Shown: one piece after another, positions 17,224 through 27,061 of the stretch
Layout: every line of letters starts with the position of its first letter
How positions within the stretch are numbered: the first letter of the stretch is position 1
From: S5-327 sp965116015
Lineage (GTDB): Bacteria > Chloroflexota > Dehalococcoidia > Lucifugimonadales > Australimonadaceae
Reading direction: 5' to 3'
DNA: 64,000 nt
Assembly: GCA_965116015.1 (NCBI GenBank)
Contig: OZ220477.1
Location: 1,302,001-1,366,000 of the forward strand
The notes under the pieces: model-generated
Told to the model about the DNA's origin: nothing
What the model saw: only the letters and a program-made list of their open reading frames with translations
The model's database searches: none
Translations under genes and position numbers: made by a program

Positions 17224-17844
17224 ACTCGCACTCTCCCTGTCCCGATTTCCCGATTCCATTCCCGAACCCCATCCCCCCCAGACGCCAACCAGCGCCCCGC
17301 CATTATAGGCGCCCTCCCGCCGCCCCGAACCCTCTGCGCCCGCGCCCCCTAGCCAAAGCTGAACCTCCCGCAGCCCGCCCTACCCCCGTGCGCCCCTCAC
17401 AAATGGCGCTCCCCTGAGTAACCGGCCCCGCGGGGCCCCTACCCCCGCGCGCGCCCCTCACAAATCCCAACAAATCCCCGCCTCCCGCACAACAACAGAC
17501 CACCCCAACCCCAACTCCCCCCTCACAATCCCGCACAAACCGCAACAACCCCCACATCCCGCGCGACAACGGAACCCCGCAGCCCGCCCTACCCTCACGC
17601 CTCCCCTCACAAACACCAACAAACCCCCGCCTCCCGCAAGACAACAGAACCCCCCAGCCCACCTCGACCCTCACAATCCCGCACAAACCGCAACAACCCC
17701 CACATCCCGCGCGACCCCCAGCCCGCGCCTCTCCCACACAACCCTCACAAACCGCAACAACCCCCGCCTCCCGCCAAACGCAAGACCCCTCCCCGCTATA
17801 CTCTCCCTACCCCGCCCCCACCCAACCAACCACACGGAGAACCC
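17224..17844. repeat. C-rich intergenic region with irregular direct repeats
   Basis: This 621-bp gap holds no gene I can support. It is built of related C-rich phrases such as CAACAACCCCCRCCTCCCGC. One perfect 46-bp direct repeat is at 17522-17567 and 17670-17715. A TATACT hexamer at 17797-17802 may be the glyQS -10 element, but no good -35 is seen. Confidence 0.6.
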
Positions 17845-19194
17845 ATGACCACACCCCCAGACCTCGCCAAAATCGTCTCCCTCGCCAAACGACGCGGATT
17901 CGTATTCCCCTCCAGCGAAATCTACGGCGGCATCGGCTCCAGCTGGGACTACGGACCACTCGGCGTCGAACTCAAACGCAACATCAAAGAAGCCTGGTGG
18001 CGCTCCATCGTCTACGAACGACCCGACATCGTCGGACTCGACAGCGCCATCATCCAAAACCCCAACGTCTGGATCGCCAGCGGACACGCCGCCAACTTCA
18101 CCGACCCCCTCGTCGAATGCCCCCAATGCCGCAAACGCTTCCGCCCCGACCAACTCCAAAACCCCCAACAATGCCCCGACGACAACTCCCCTCTCTCCAA
18201 CCCCCGAATGTTCAACCTCATGTTCAAAACCTTCGTCGGACCCCTCGAAGACTCCGCCAACCAAGTATGGCTCCGACCCGAAACAGCTCAAGGAATCTTC
18301 ATCAACTTCGACAACATCCTCAAATCCTCCCGACTCAAACTCCCCTTCGGCATCGCCCAAATCGGCAAATCATTCCGCAACGAAATCACCCCAGGAAACT
18401 TCATCTTCCGAACCCGCGAATTCGAACAAATGGAAATGGAATTCTTCGTCAAACCCGGCGACGACGACCACTGGCACAACTACTGGACACACGAACGATT
18501 CGCCTGGTACGCCAACCTCGGCGTCCAACAACACAACCTCCGCATCCGACCACACCAACCCGACGAACTCGCCCACTACGCCAAAGCAACCTCCGACATC
18601 GAATACCGCTTCCCTTGGGGATGGGGCGAACTCGAAGGCATCGCCAACCGCACCGACTACGACCTCAGCCAGCACCAAATCGCCTCCCGCAAAAACCTCC
18701 GCTACTTCGACCAACAACTCAACGAACGATACCTCCCCTACGTCATCGAACCCGCAGCCGGCGCCGACCGCGCAGCCCTCGCCTTCCTCTTCGACGCCTA
18801 CCACGAAGAACAAGCCCCAGCCAGCGACGGCTCCCAAGAAACCCGCGTCGTCCTCCGCTTCCACCCCAACATCGCCCCCATCCAAATCGCCGTCCTACCC
18901 CTCAGCAGAAACCCAGCCCTCTCACCCCTCGCCCAACAGATCCACAACCAACTCCTCCCACACTTCCGATGCCAATACGACGACGCCCAATCCATAGGAC
19001 GACGCTACCGCCGGCAAGACGAAATCGGCACACCCCTCTGCATAACCATCGACTTCCAAACCATCGAACAAGACAACGCCGTAACCATCCGCAACCGCGA
19101 CACAATGACCCAAACCCGAATCCCCATCCCCGACCTCCCCCAAGCCATCCCCGAAAACCTCCAAACCCTAACCCCCACGCCCGAGGTAAGATAA
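17845..19194 (+). CDS. glyQS: Glycyl-tRNA synthetase (single-chain class II type)
   Basis: This 449-residue alpha2-type enzyme has the N-terminal signature RRGFVFPSSEIYGGIGSSWD and YGPLGVELKRNI, a zinc-like CPQC insert near residue 92, class II motif 2 (GKSFRNEITPGNFIFRTREF) and motif 3 (GADRAALAFLFDAYH), followed by an anticodon-binding domain (HPNIAPIQIAVLPL). GGAGA lies a few nt before the ATG. Codons end almost uniformly in C. The stop is only 4 nt before the helicase gene, whose base composition is quite different. Confidence 0.96.
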   Translation: MTTPPDLAKIVSLAKRRGFVFPSSEIYGGIGSSWDYGPLGVELKRNIKEAWWRSIVYERPDIVGLDSAIIQNPNVWIASGHAANFTDPLVECPQCRKRFRPDQLQNPQQCPDDNSPLSNPRMFNLMFKTFVGPLEDSANQVWLRPETAQGIFINFDNILKSSRLKLPFGIAQIGKSFRNEITPGNFIFRTREFEQMEMEFFVKPGDDDHWHNYWTHERFAWYANLGVQQHNLRIRPHQPDELAHYAKATSDIEYRFPWGWGELEGIANRTDYDLSQHQIASRKNLRYFDQQLNERYLPYVIEPAAGADRAALAFLFDAYHEEQAPASDGSQETRVVLRFHPNIAPIQIAVLPLSRNPALSPLAQQIHNQLLPHFRCQYDDAQSIGRRYRRQDEIGTPLCITIDFQTIEQDNAVTIRNRDTMTQTRIPIPDLPQAIPENLQTLTPTPEVR

Positions 19195-19198
19195 CAAC

Positions 19199-22100
19199 AT
19201 GGACTGCCCAGAACAATTCGCCAGCTCCGTCGCCGACTGGCAAGAGAAACTCCTCCAGCTCGACCGCCGGAACAGCAGGCTATACCTCATGCCCGAGAGC
19301 AGATCCTTCATCCCGATAGCGGAAATGAACGCAGACGAAGTAGTGGAACTCCTGAACCGCAAGGGCGCCAGGGGAGCCTCATTCGCCAAAGGCGACCTGG
19401 AAGCTGATTCCGAGCCGCTCGAGTTACAGAGGAGGCTTCTCAATCTACGAAAGCGCGCGCGGGAATGGCAAGACGAGAAAGGAGTGCCCGCCCTCTACCT
19501 TGCTCTCGGACTGCTGAGGTGGGTCGACGAACACGGCGAAGCGGCAACCGCCCCTCTCCTCCTGCTCCCTTGCGAGCTGACGAAAGCCAGCCCTCGAACC
19601 ACGTTCCGGTTAGCTCTTGCCGACGTCGACGTCGGTTTCGAACTTAACGAAACGCTTAGCCTGAAGCTCTCCAACGACCTCGGCGTCAACCTCCCCGAAG
19701 CCAACTCCATCACGACCCTATCGGACTACTTCTCTCTTGTGCGCAGAACCATTCGCACGGCCGGCAAAGCCGAGCCATGGGCGGTAGCCCCTCGCGCAGT
19801 GCTAGGCATCTTCTCGTACTCGAAGCTCGCAATGTACCGCGACTTGGAGCATCTGAAAACACAGGGCACAGACAACCGCATCGTGCGCGCGCTTGCAGGT
19901 TGCTCCGGAAGCGATACGCTCCAATCATCCCAACCAACCATCCCCAGCGATTCCGAAGACCTCAGTGGAGCGCAGCTGGACAACCTCCTGAAAATCGAAG
20001 ACCAGCACACCGTCCTACCCGCCGACTACAGCCAGCTGATAGCCGTTATGCATGCAAGCAATAGCGACAACCTTGTAGTGCATGGCCCTCCCGGCACAGG
20101 CAAAAGCCAAACAATAACCAATATGATCGCCACTTTTATGGCGGAAGGAAAGTCTGTTCTGTTCGTCAGTGAGAAAAGAGCCGCGCTCGACGTCGTCAAA
20201 AAGCGTTTGAATAATGTAGGCCTTGGCGTTTTCTGCCTCGACTTGCACAGCGATCGAAGCCGCAAGGCAAACGTCTACAACCAGCTAAGAGAGTCCCTAG
20301 CCCCCCAGACTAGCAATACCGACATCCCCGCGATAGCACGCGACCGCGCGCTTGCCCTGGAAAGGTCTCGCGACGCCCTCAACAATTTCGTGCGCCGGCT
20401 CCACCAGCCGCGCTCAGCCATCCAAAAGAGCGTCTACGAGATGCTGGGCTGGTACGCCACGCTCCACAGCGTCCCCGCGCTGCAACTCAACCTCCCCGCT
20501 CCTCTCGACACAATCACCCTCGCCTGGCTGGACAATGCGCAAAGCCTGCTGGACAGCATCGCTCAGCATCCGGAAGAATACAAACATCACACAACGAGCC
20601 GCTGGAAAGTCCTGAAACCCACTACTCCGAACATCAGCCTTGCAACTTCAGTCCGCACAGATATGACCAAAGTGAAGAGTTTAGTCGATAGCGTCAATAA
20701 CCGCCTGGCAGATGCTGCCGACTTCCTCGGAATAAAGCCCCCCCAGTCCGCTGAAAACGCCGGGATGCTCGCCAAGTTGCTCGATCTCCTGCGCGCGTCT
20801 CCTGCAATACCGAACAGCTGGCTCCACCTTAGTGTGCCGGATTTGATTCAAATCTCCGACACAGAGCATGAAACTCAGCGCTTGCGCTCAAACTGCATCA
20901 CGCTCCTCGAGCAGACATACGGCTCAGTCCCCAAGTGGGATTTCCGCAGCATCCTGAACTCCATCAACCTGTCAGCAGATGAACGCGCGCTCTTCGAAAG
21001 CCAGCTCGGTCACTCCTGGAAAGTCGTGCTCACAGAAAAAAGAGCCTCTCTACTACGCCATCTCAAAGAGGCGGCAACAATCGCGCGAGAAACACAGACC
21101 GCATTCACTGAACTCAATAAAATCCTCGCCCTCTCCGCCATCTGCAGCCGAGCCTCGATTATAGACTGCTTGGAAATCAGCAAAACGCTAACCAGACTGG
21201 CGCCCGTGCCCGAACACTGGCTATCAGACCCGTACGACAGCATCCTCAATGCTCTCCATCAAGCCAAAACCGACCATGCTGAACTGAACGCCGCAGAGCA
21301 AACGCTATTCGCGAACTACGACACCGAAATAGTGGACGTAGTCGACAGGGAAATGCTCGTCCGCTACCGGACAACATACCAGGACTTTTGGCAAAGGAAT
21401 TTACTCTCTCTATTCCAGTACCTGAAAGACAGACGCGCCCTGCAAGAGTGCCAGCGGCGCCCTGCCCCCATCTCCCTAGCCGAGGGGGGCGCCGTCGTTC
21501 AGCAAGCTATGCGCATCTCCCAAATGCGAACCGAATGGGAACAGCGCTCAGCCCAGCGCGAGAAAATAGCCGGCAGCAGGAGATATCAGAACCGCGGAAC
21601 GGATTGGAGCGCCATCGAGCGCGATCTAGCGCAAGCCGCAGAGCTAGCCCGCCGCTTAGGCAACATCCCCTCTCTCCTGGTCCAGGGGACTGATCCCGGC
21701 CAACCAAGCGCCGAACGCTTGCTGCGAGGAAAGGTCGCTGCGCTAGACGAGGCATTGAAGTCCCTACTCAGCGACGACGCGTACTCCAACTATGAATCCG
21801 GCCGCATCCCTCTCAGCGACCTAACCGCATCCATTACCGCAATCACGCCTCTCCTCGAGAGGATCATCCCTGAACTCGACCGCTTGGTAAACGAAGCCGC
21901 GCGCAAGCCGCTTGATTTCGATAAGGTTCTCGAGTGGGCAAACGCCGGAGCCCAACTCCAAACGATCGAAAACAACACCGTCCACAGACAGGGTTCGCTA
22001 CAAGCGCGATTCGGATACAAGTACGCCGGATTCACCACTGATTGGAGCCAGATCAAGTCTGACCTCAACTGGACAGCAGACTTCTTACGAGTAGCCCCGT

Positions 22101-24037
22101 CGCCCATTCCCAGCGCACTGGCGAACCACCCAACAACCCCCCGCGACCCAGATGACTACAGAGCCTATGCAGATTCCGTGTCAGCGGCATTCAACGACTT
22201 CTACGCCGCCGAAGCCGACCTCTCAAACTACGACCTTAGCTTCGCTCCATGGAATTCCTGGCCCGCGGCAGCCTTCGACGCTATCGCAGAATGGGCTGTC
22301 GAACTCTTCGAAGATGCGGACAAGGCGTCCGACTGGCTGCAGTACCGCGCCACAGTCGCCGAGCTCGAGAAACTGCTCGGCCATAGCGCAATCGACGACT
22401 GCCGCAATCTCACAGAGGATGCGCGCATCGTCCCCGACGCAGTTATGCGCAGCATCATCAGCAACTGGCTTGACGCCGTCTATACAGAACACCAGCCGTT
22501 CAGCGCTTTCTCATCTGCTAGTCACGATGCCCAGCGCACAATCTTCAAAAATGCCGATAACCAATACCTTTCCGTTGCCAGCGAGCAAATCAAAGAGCGC
22601 CTCCGCCAGAGACGAGCCAATCTCCAGCGATCTCCCGAGCTTCCTACCCTCCGACACGAGCTAGGGAAAAAGACGAGGCAAATGCCAGTCAGGAGATTGC
22701 TCGAAACCATCCCCGCCTGCATCCAAACACTGAAACCCTGCTTCCTCATGTCCCCACTCGCTGTGAGCCAGTACCTCCCAATCGAAGCTACCGACGAAAA
22801 CGCCTCAGCTGCCCTAACCTTTGACGTCGTCATCTTCGACGAAGCGTCGCAAGTCTTCCCCCATGATGCAATCCCCGCCCTGCTCCGCGGCAAGCAAGCC
22901 ATCCTTGCTGGCGACCAACAACAACTCCCCCCTAGCAATTTCTGGGGCCTCTCGGACAACGACGACTACGACAACGATGACGACAACGATCTCAAAGGCT
23001 ATGAGAGCATCCTGGATGTCGCCGTAAGCAAAGCCAATACTCTATTTCTCGAAAGCAATCTGAACACTCACTACCGGAGCCGCCACGAAGACTTGATCCG
23101 CTTCTCCAACCGCCATTTCTATGGCGATCGACTACTCACTTTCCCGTCTCCAGGCGCCCGCAACGACTGGCAAGGAGTTTACGGACATTTCCGCCCCAAC
23201 GCTCTCTACGATAGAGGGAAAGCTCGCACTAACCATGAGGAAGCCCTCTACGCCGTAGACCTCGTGTTCAAGCATCTGCGCGAGCATCCCGAGCAATCAC
23301 TCGGAGTCGCCGCGCTATCACGGCAGCAAGCCGACTACATAGAAAGGCTCATTCAGGAGCATTCGCTCGATCTCTTTTTCGATAACAAACCCGAATCTCT
23401 CTTCGTCAAGAACCTCGAAAACGTCCAGGGCGACGAGCGCGACCACATCATCATCAGTATCGGCTACGGCCCTTCAAAACCAGGAGAGCGAACGCCAAAC
23501 ACTTTCGGCCCAATCCTGAACAAGAACGGAGAACGCAGACTCAATGTCCTCATGACCCGCGCCCGCGAGCGTATGGATGTCGTCTACTCCGTCGATCCCG
23601 CGCACATCACTTCGCGCGGCGCACAGTGCTTGCGCCAATTCCTGGAATACGTTGCTAACCCCGATATCCTCTCCGCCAATAACTCAAACTCCTCCCCCTC
23701 GCAGCCAGCCATCGAATCACCTGATGACTTCCGAGAAGCCGTTATGCGCGCTCTCCAAGCACGCGGATATAAAGTCGAACAGCGTGTCGGCTCTGCAGCT
23801 TACCGCATAGACCTCGCAATCCTCTCAGAAGACGGCGCCCGGTACGACCTCGGAATCGAATGCGACGGGTCGACATACTACTCCGCGCCTGCTGCAAGAG
23901 ACCGCGATTGGCTACGACAATCAGTGCTCGAAAACCTCGGATGGAACATCCACCGAGTATGGTCAACAGCGTGGGCCCAAAACCCTGCAGCAGAAATTGA
24001 ACGCATCGAAAACGCCCTGATGCGTGGCCAAATGTAA
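19199..24037 (+). CDS. Large SF1 helicase with C-terminal Vsr/DUF559-like nuclease domain
   Basis: This 1612-residue protein resembles COG1112/DUF4011-type helicases. The N-terminal ~250 residues (DWQEKLLQLDRRNSRLYL) are of DUF4011 type. Walker A VVHGPPGTGKSQT is near residue 293, motif Ia LFVSEKRAALDVVKKRL follows, and a ~900-residue insert precedes motif II VVIFDEASQVF (near 1210), motif III LAGDQQQLPPSNFW, RSRHEDLIRFSN, and motifs V/VI NVQGDERDHIIIS and LNVLMTRARERM. The last ~90 residues form a PD-(D/E)XK/Vsr-like fold (RIDLAIL, LGIECDG, RQSVLENLGW, HRVWST). Related proteins occur in phage-defence loci. Composition is much less C/A-skewed than both neighbours, suggesting acquisition. Confidence 0.9.
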   Translation: MDCPEQFASSVADWQEKLLQLDRRNSRLYLMPESRSFIPIAEMNADEVVELLNRKGARGASFAKGDLEADSEPLELQRRLLNLRKRAREWQDEKGVPALYLALGLLRWVDEHGEAATAPLLLLPCELTKASPRTTFRLALADVDVGFELNETLSLKLSNDLGVNLPEANSITTLSDYFSLVRRTIRTAGKAEPWAVAPRAVLGIFSYSKLAMYRDLEHLKTQGTDNRIVRALAGCSGSDTLQSSQPTIPSDSEDLSGAQLDNLLKIEDQHTVLPADYSQLIAVMHASNSDNLVVHGPPGTGKSQTITNMIATFMAEGKSVLFVSEKRAALDVVKKRLNNVGLGVFCLDLHSDRSRKANVYNQLRESLAPQTSNTDIPAIARDRALALERSRDALNNFVRRLHQPRSAIQKSVYEMLGWYATLHSVPALQLNLPAPLDTITLAWLDNAQSLLDSIAQHPEEYKHHTTSRWKVLKPTTPNISLATSVRTDMTKVKSLVDSVNNRLADAADFLGIKPPQSAENAGMLAKLLDLLRASPAIPNSWLHLSVPDLIQISDTEHETQRLRSNCITLLEQTYGSVPKWDFRSILNSINLSADERALFESQLGHSWKVVLTEKRASLLRHLKEAATIARETQTAFTELNKILALSAICSRASIIDCLEISKTLTRLAPVPEHWLSDPYDSILNALHQAKTDHAELNAAEQTLFANYDTEIVDVVDREMLVRYRTTYQDFWQRNLLSLFQYLKDRRALQECQRRPAPISLAEGGAVVQQAMRISQMRTEWEQRSAQREKIAGSRRYQNRGTDWSAIERDLAQAAELARRLGNIPSLLVQGTDPGQPSAERLLRGKVAALDEALKSLLSDDAYSNYESGRIPLSDLTASITAITPLLERIIPELDRLVNEAARKPLDFDKVLEWANAGAQLQTIENNTVHRQGSLQARFGYKYAGFTTDWSQIKSDLNWTADFLRVAPSPIPSALANHPTTPRDPDDYRAYADSVSAAFNDFYAAEADLSNYDLSFAPWNSWPAAAFDAIAEWAVELFEDADKASDWLQYRATVAELEKLLGHSAIDDCRNLTEDARIVPDAVMRSIISNWLDAVYTEHQPFSAFSSASHDAQRTIFKNADNQYLSVASEQIKERLRQRRANLQRSPELPTLRHELGKKTRQMPVRRLLETIPACIQTLKPCFLMSPLAVSQYLPIEATDENASAALTFDVVIFDEASQVFPHDAIPALLRGKQAILAGDQQQLPPSNFWGLSDNDDYDNDDDNDLKGYESILDVAVSKANTLFLESNLNTHYRSRHEDLIRFSNRHFYGDRLLTFPSPGARNDWQGVYGHFRPNALYDRGKARTNHEEALYAVDLVFKHLREHPEQSLGVAALSRQQADYIERLIQEHSLDLFFDNKPESLFVKNLENVQGDERDHIIISIGYGPSKPGERTPNTFGPILNKNGERRLNVLMTRARERMDVVYSVDPAHITSRGAQCLRQFLEYVANPDILSANNSNSSPSQPAIESPDDFREAVMRALQARGYKVEQRVGSAAYRIDLAILSEDGARYDLGIECDGSTYYSAPAARDRDWLRQSVLENLGWNIHRVWSTAWAQNPAAEIERIENALMRGQM

Positions 24038-24239
24038 GCACTCCTTGCAACTCCCCCCCCCCCCCCCCCCGACGCTAACCCCTTGCCCCCAGCCCCCTCT
24101 CCCCCTACCATGAACCCCCGCCGCCTCGCCTCCCCGCGCCCCGCCCGCCGAATCCCGCCCCTCCCCAGAACGTTACTTAATGTTACGAAATGTTACGCCC
24201 CCACCGAAAAACCACCCCGCCTCCCCTAACAACCTAACA
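24038..24239. other. Intergenic region with C18 tract and GTTACG repeats
   Basis: Eighteen consecutive C (24053-24070) follow the helicase stop by 15 nt. Just before sbcD is a small AT-richer patch with GTTAC three times (24173-24195), twice as TGTTACG. No gene is seen; the patch may be an sbcD promoter or operator. Confidence 0.5.
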
Positions 24240-25538
24240 ATGCGCATCCTCCACATCTCCGACATCCACATCGGCGTCGAAACCTACGGCCGACCCGCAA
24301 CCAAAACCGACATCGACAACCTCCCCACACACTTCGCCCCCGACCAAAACCGCTCCCAATACATCGGCGCCAACACCCGGCTCCTCGACTTCCTCGCCGC
24401 CTTCGACCAAGCAATCCACCACGCCCTCAACAACAACATCCACGCCATCCTCTTCTCCGGCGACGCCTACAAACTCCGCGACCCCTCCCAAACCCACCAG
24501 CGCGAATTCGCCCGACGCATCGCACGCCTCGCCAACGCCGGCATCCCAACCCTCCTCGTCATCGGCAACCACGACCTCCCCAACATCGCCAACCGCGCAA
24601 CCGCCCTCGAAATCTTCCCCACACTCAACGTCAACAACATCACCGTCTGCCAAACCATCCAAACACACACCCTCCAAACAACCGCCGGCAACCTCCAAAT
24701 CGTCGCCCTGCCCTGGATCCGCATCAGCCAATTCCTCGCCCGCGACGAAACCCGCAACATGACCCTCGAACAAATCAAACAAACCATCGAATCACGACTC
24801 GCCCAACACCTCCAGGACGAAATCGACAACCTCGACCCCCAAACCCCCGCCATCCTCTGCGCACACCTCACCGCAACCGGCGCAGTCGCAGCATCCGAAC
24901 AATCAATGATGCTCGGCAACGACCACGTCCTCGGACTCGGAACCCTCGCCCGGCCCGAATTCGACTACGTCGCCCTCGGACACATGCACCGACACCAAAC
25001 CCTCTCCCGAAACCCCCCAGTCGTCTACGCCGGCAGCATCGAACGCGTCGACTTCGGCGAAGAAAACGACCAAAAAGGCTTCATCATCATCGACATCGAC
25101 CCCGCCAAACCCCGCGGCCAACGCATCGCCAACTACGCCTTCATCCCCATCAACGCCCGCCCAATGCTCACCATCAACGCCTCACCCCCCCCCGGAGAAA
25201 ACCCCACCGACGCCGCCATCAATGCCATCAACCAACACAACGCCACCAACCTCGAACGCTCAATCGTCCGCCTCCGCATCCAAATGACCCCCGAACAAGA
25301 ACCCGCCTTCCGCGAACCAGCAATCCGGCACGCCCTCTCCAACGCCCACTACATCGCCAGCATCGAACGCCGCGTCCAACGCGACCGCCGCACCCGCCTA
25401 CCCCCCGAAGACGCCGAACGCCTCGAACCCCTCGACGCCCTCCAACGCTACCTCCACGCAAAATCCGTCTCCCCCGAACGACAACAAACCCTCCTCAACT
25501 ACGCCGAACGCCTCCTCCGCGAAGAAACCAACCCCTAA
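24240..25538 (+). CDS. sbcD: SbcD/Mre11-type exonuclease
   Basis: This 432-residue metallophosphoesterase-type nuclease has MRILHISDIHIGVE (D..H), ILFSGDAYKLRDPS (GD), LVIGNHDLPN (GNHD), the LCAHLTATGA histidine and YVALGHMHRHQ (GHxH), all metal ligands of the Mre11/SbcD active site. Residues beyond ~300 form the capping region. The ATG at 24240 puts motif I at the N-terminus; the 20 residues added by an upstream start look like spacer. SbcD normally works with the SMC-like SbcC, but no sbcC is adjacent. Its extreme C-ended codons contrast with the helicase gene upstream. Confidence 0.92.
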   Translation: MRILHISDIHIGVETYGRPATKTDIDNLPTHFAPDQNRSQYIGANTRLLDFLAAFDQAIHHALNNNIHAILFSGDAYKLRDPSQTHQREFARRIARLANAGIPTLLVIGNHDLPNIANRATALEIFPTLNVNNITVCQTIQTHTLQTTAGNLQIVALPWIRISQFLARDETRNMTLEQIKQTIESRLAQHLQDEIDNLDPQTPAILCAHLTATGAVAASEQSMMLGNDHVLGLGTLARPEFDYVALGHMHRHQTLSRNPPVVYAGSIERVDFGEENDQKGFIIIDIDPAKPRGQRIANYAFIPINARPMLTINASPPPGENPTDAAINAINQHNATNLERSIVRLRIQMTPEQEPAFREPAIRHALSNAHYIASIERRVQRDRRTRLPPEDAERLEPLDALQRYLHAKSVSPERQQTLLNYAERLLREETNP

Positions 25539-25656
25539 ACCCCTACCCTGCCCCTGCCCAAACCCCAACCCACGCCCACAACCCCGCAACCCGCCCTCCC
25601 CCCGACCCGCCGCTCCCCCGCAAGCAGGAAAATCGCCCAGCACGCCTGCCCTCTCG

Positions 25657-25685
25657 TTGACACAACCCAAACGCAGTGATACACA
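25657..25685 (+). promoter_or_regulatory. Predicted promoter of the Gfo/Idh/MocA gene
   Basis: A consensus -35 TTGACA (25657-25662) is followed after 17 bp by TACACA (25680-25685), 33 nt before the ATG. The -35 and spacing are ideal; the -10 is weak (3 of 6). Confidence 0.45.
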
Positions 25686-25718
25686 ACCCCTTGGACCCAC
25701 CCCCGAAGGAGCAAACCA

Positions 25719-26996
25719 ATGGCCAAGAGAACCCTCGGCGTCGCAATGGCCGGCATCGGCGTCGGCGGCACAGAAATGCTGCCCGCCTTCGAACAAATGG
25801 AGGAAATCGACCTCATCGCCGGCGCCGACATCAACCCCCTCACCCGCGAACGGTTCCAGGCCCGCTACGAAGCCAAAGCCTACCCATCCCTCGAAGAACT
25901 CTGCGACGACCCCAACGTCGAAGCCGTCTGGATCTCCACACCCAACCGCTTCCACGCCCCAATGACCATCTACGCCCTCGAACACGGCAAACACGTCGTC
26001 GTCGAAAAACCAATGGCCCTCAACCTCAACGAAGCACAAGCAATGTGCGACGCCGCCAAACGCACCGGCAACGTCCTCATCGCCGGACACACACGCTCCT
26101 TCATCCCGCCCTTCCGCAAAATGTACAGCATCATCCAATCCGGACAACTCGGCCAAGTCCGATCCATCAACTTCATGGCCTACACCGACTGGCTCCTCAG
26201 ACCACGCGTCGCCGAAGAACTCGACCTCGCCCAGGGCGGCGGCCTCGTCTACCGACAAGGACCCCACCAGATCGACACCGTACGCCTCCTCGGCGGCGGA
26301 ATGATCAAAAACGTCCGAGGCGTCGTCGGACAATGGATGCCCGAACGACCCATCCCCGGCTACTACTCCGCACTCTTCGAATTCGAAAACGGCGCCTTCT
26401 CAACCATCATCCACAACTCCCACGGCTACTTCATGGGAGCCCAACTCGTCCCCTGGGGACACGACCGCCAACGCTACGACGAACAAGAACGCATCCTCGT
26501 CCGAAACGGCATGATCAACGGCAACCGCGACGAAGAAGCCGACAAACAAGCCATCCGCATCGGCGGCGAACGCGAAATCGAAATCTTCCAACGCGAAGGA
26601 CAAAACAGAGAACCCGGCGGCGAACCATGGGTCCCCGCCGAACCCGGCTTCGTCGTCGTCTCCTGCGACCGAGGCGACATCACCCGATCACCCTACGGCG
26701 TCACCATCTACGACAACAACGGCCACCACACCATCGACCTCAAACCACCCTCCGGCTGGGCAATGAACCGACGCGCCGAACTCAAAGAACTCTACGAAGC
26801 CATCGTCGAAGGCGCACCCGTCTACCACACCCCCGAATGGGGAATGGCAACCCTCGAAGCAACCCTCGCCGTCATCGAATCCGCCAAAACCGGCCAGCTC
26901 ATCAACCTCAAACATCAAGTCCCCGTCCACGACCAGTACGCCAACGCCAAAATCTTCGACCAACTCCCCAAAGACGCCGGAACCCTCGTCGGATAA
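25719..26996 (+). CDS. Gfo/Idh/MocA-family NAD(P)-dependent oxidoreductase
   Basis: This 425-residue protein has an N-terminal Rossmann domain (GVAMAGIGVGGTEMLPAF) and the family catalytic motif VVEKPMAL near residue 100. The next segment (GGGLVYRQGPHQIDTVRLLG) carries the H-x3-D pair of this superfamily. AAGGAG precedes the ATG. Members oxidise or reduce sugars, inositols and cyclic diols; some resemble phthalate dihydrodiol dehydrogenases. An amidohydrolase follows after 65 nt, likely the same transcript, so the pair probably handles one carboxylated substrate. That assignment is an inference. Confidence 0.88.
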   Translation: MAKRTLGVAMAGIGVGGTEMLPAFEQMEEIDLIAGADINPLTRERFQARYEAKAYPSLEELCDDPNVEAVWISTPNRFHAPMTIYALEHGKHVVVEKPMALNLNEAQAMCDAAKRTGNVLIAGHTRSFIPPFRKMYSIIQSGQLGQVRSINFMAYTDWLLRPRVAEELDLAQGGGLVYRQGPHQIDTVRLLGGGMIKNVRGVVGQWMPERPIPGYYSALFEFENGAFSTIIHNSHGYFMGAQLVPWGHDRQRYDEQERILVRNGMINGNRDEEADKQAIRIGGEREIEIFQREGQNREPGGEPWVPAEPGFVVVSCDRGDITRSPYGVTIYDNNGHHTIDLKPPSGWAMNRRAELKELYEAIVEGAPVYHTPEWGMATLEATLAVIESAKTGQLINLKHQVPVHDQYANAKIFDQLPKDAGTLVG

Positions 26997-27061
26997 CCCC
27001 CAACCCCTGCCCGTTCACCCACAGAACCCCAACAGCCCAACAACACTAAGGAGGAACCCAG

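Noticed and set aside
19199..24070. Mobile element carrying the helicase gene
   Set aside because: No integrase, transposase, terminal inverted repeats or target-site duplication was found; only composition suggests transfer.
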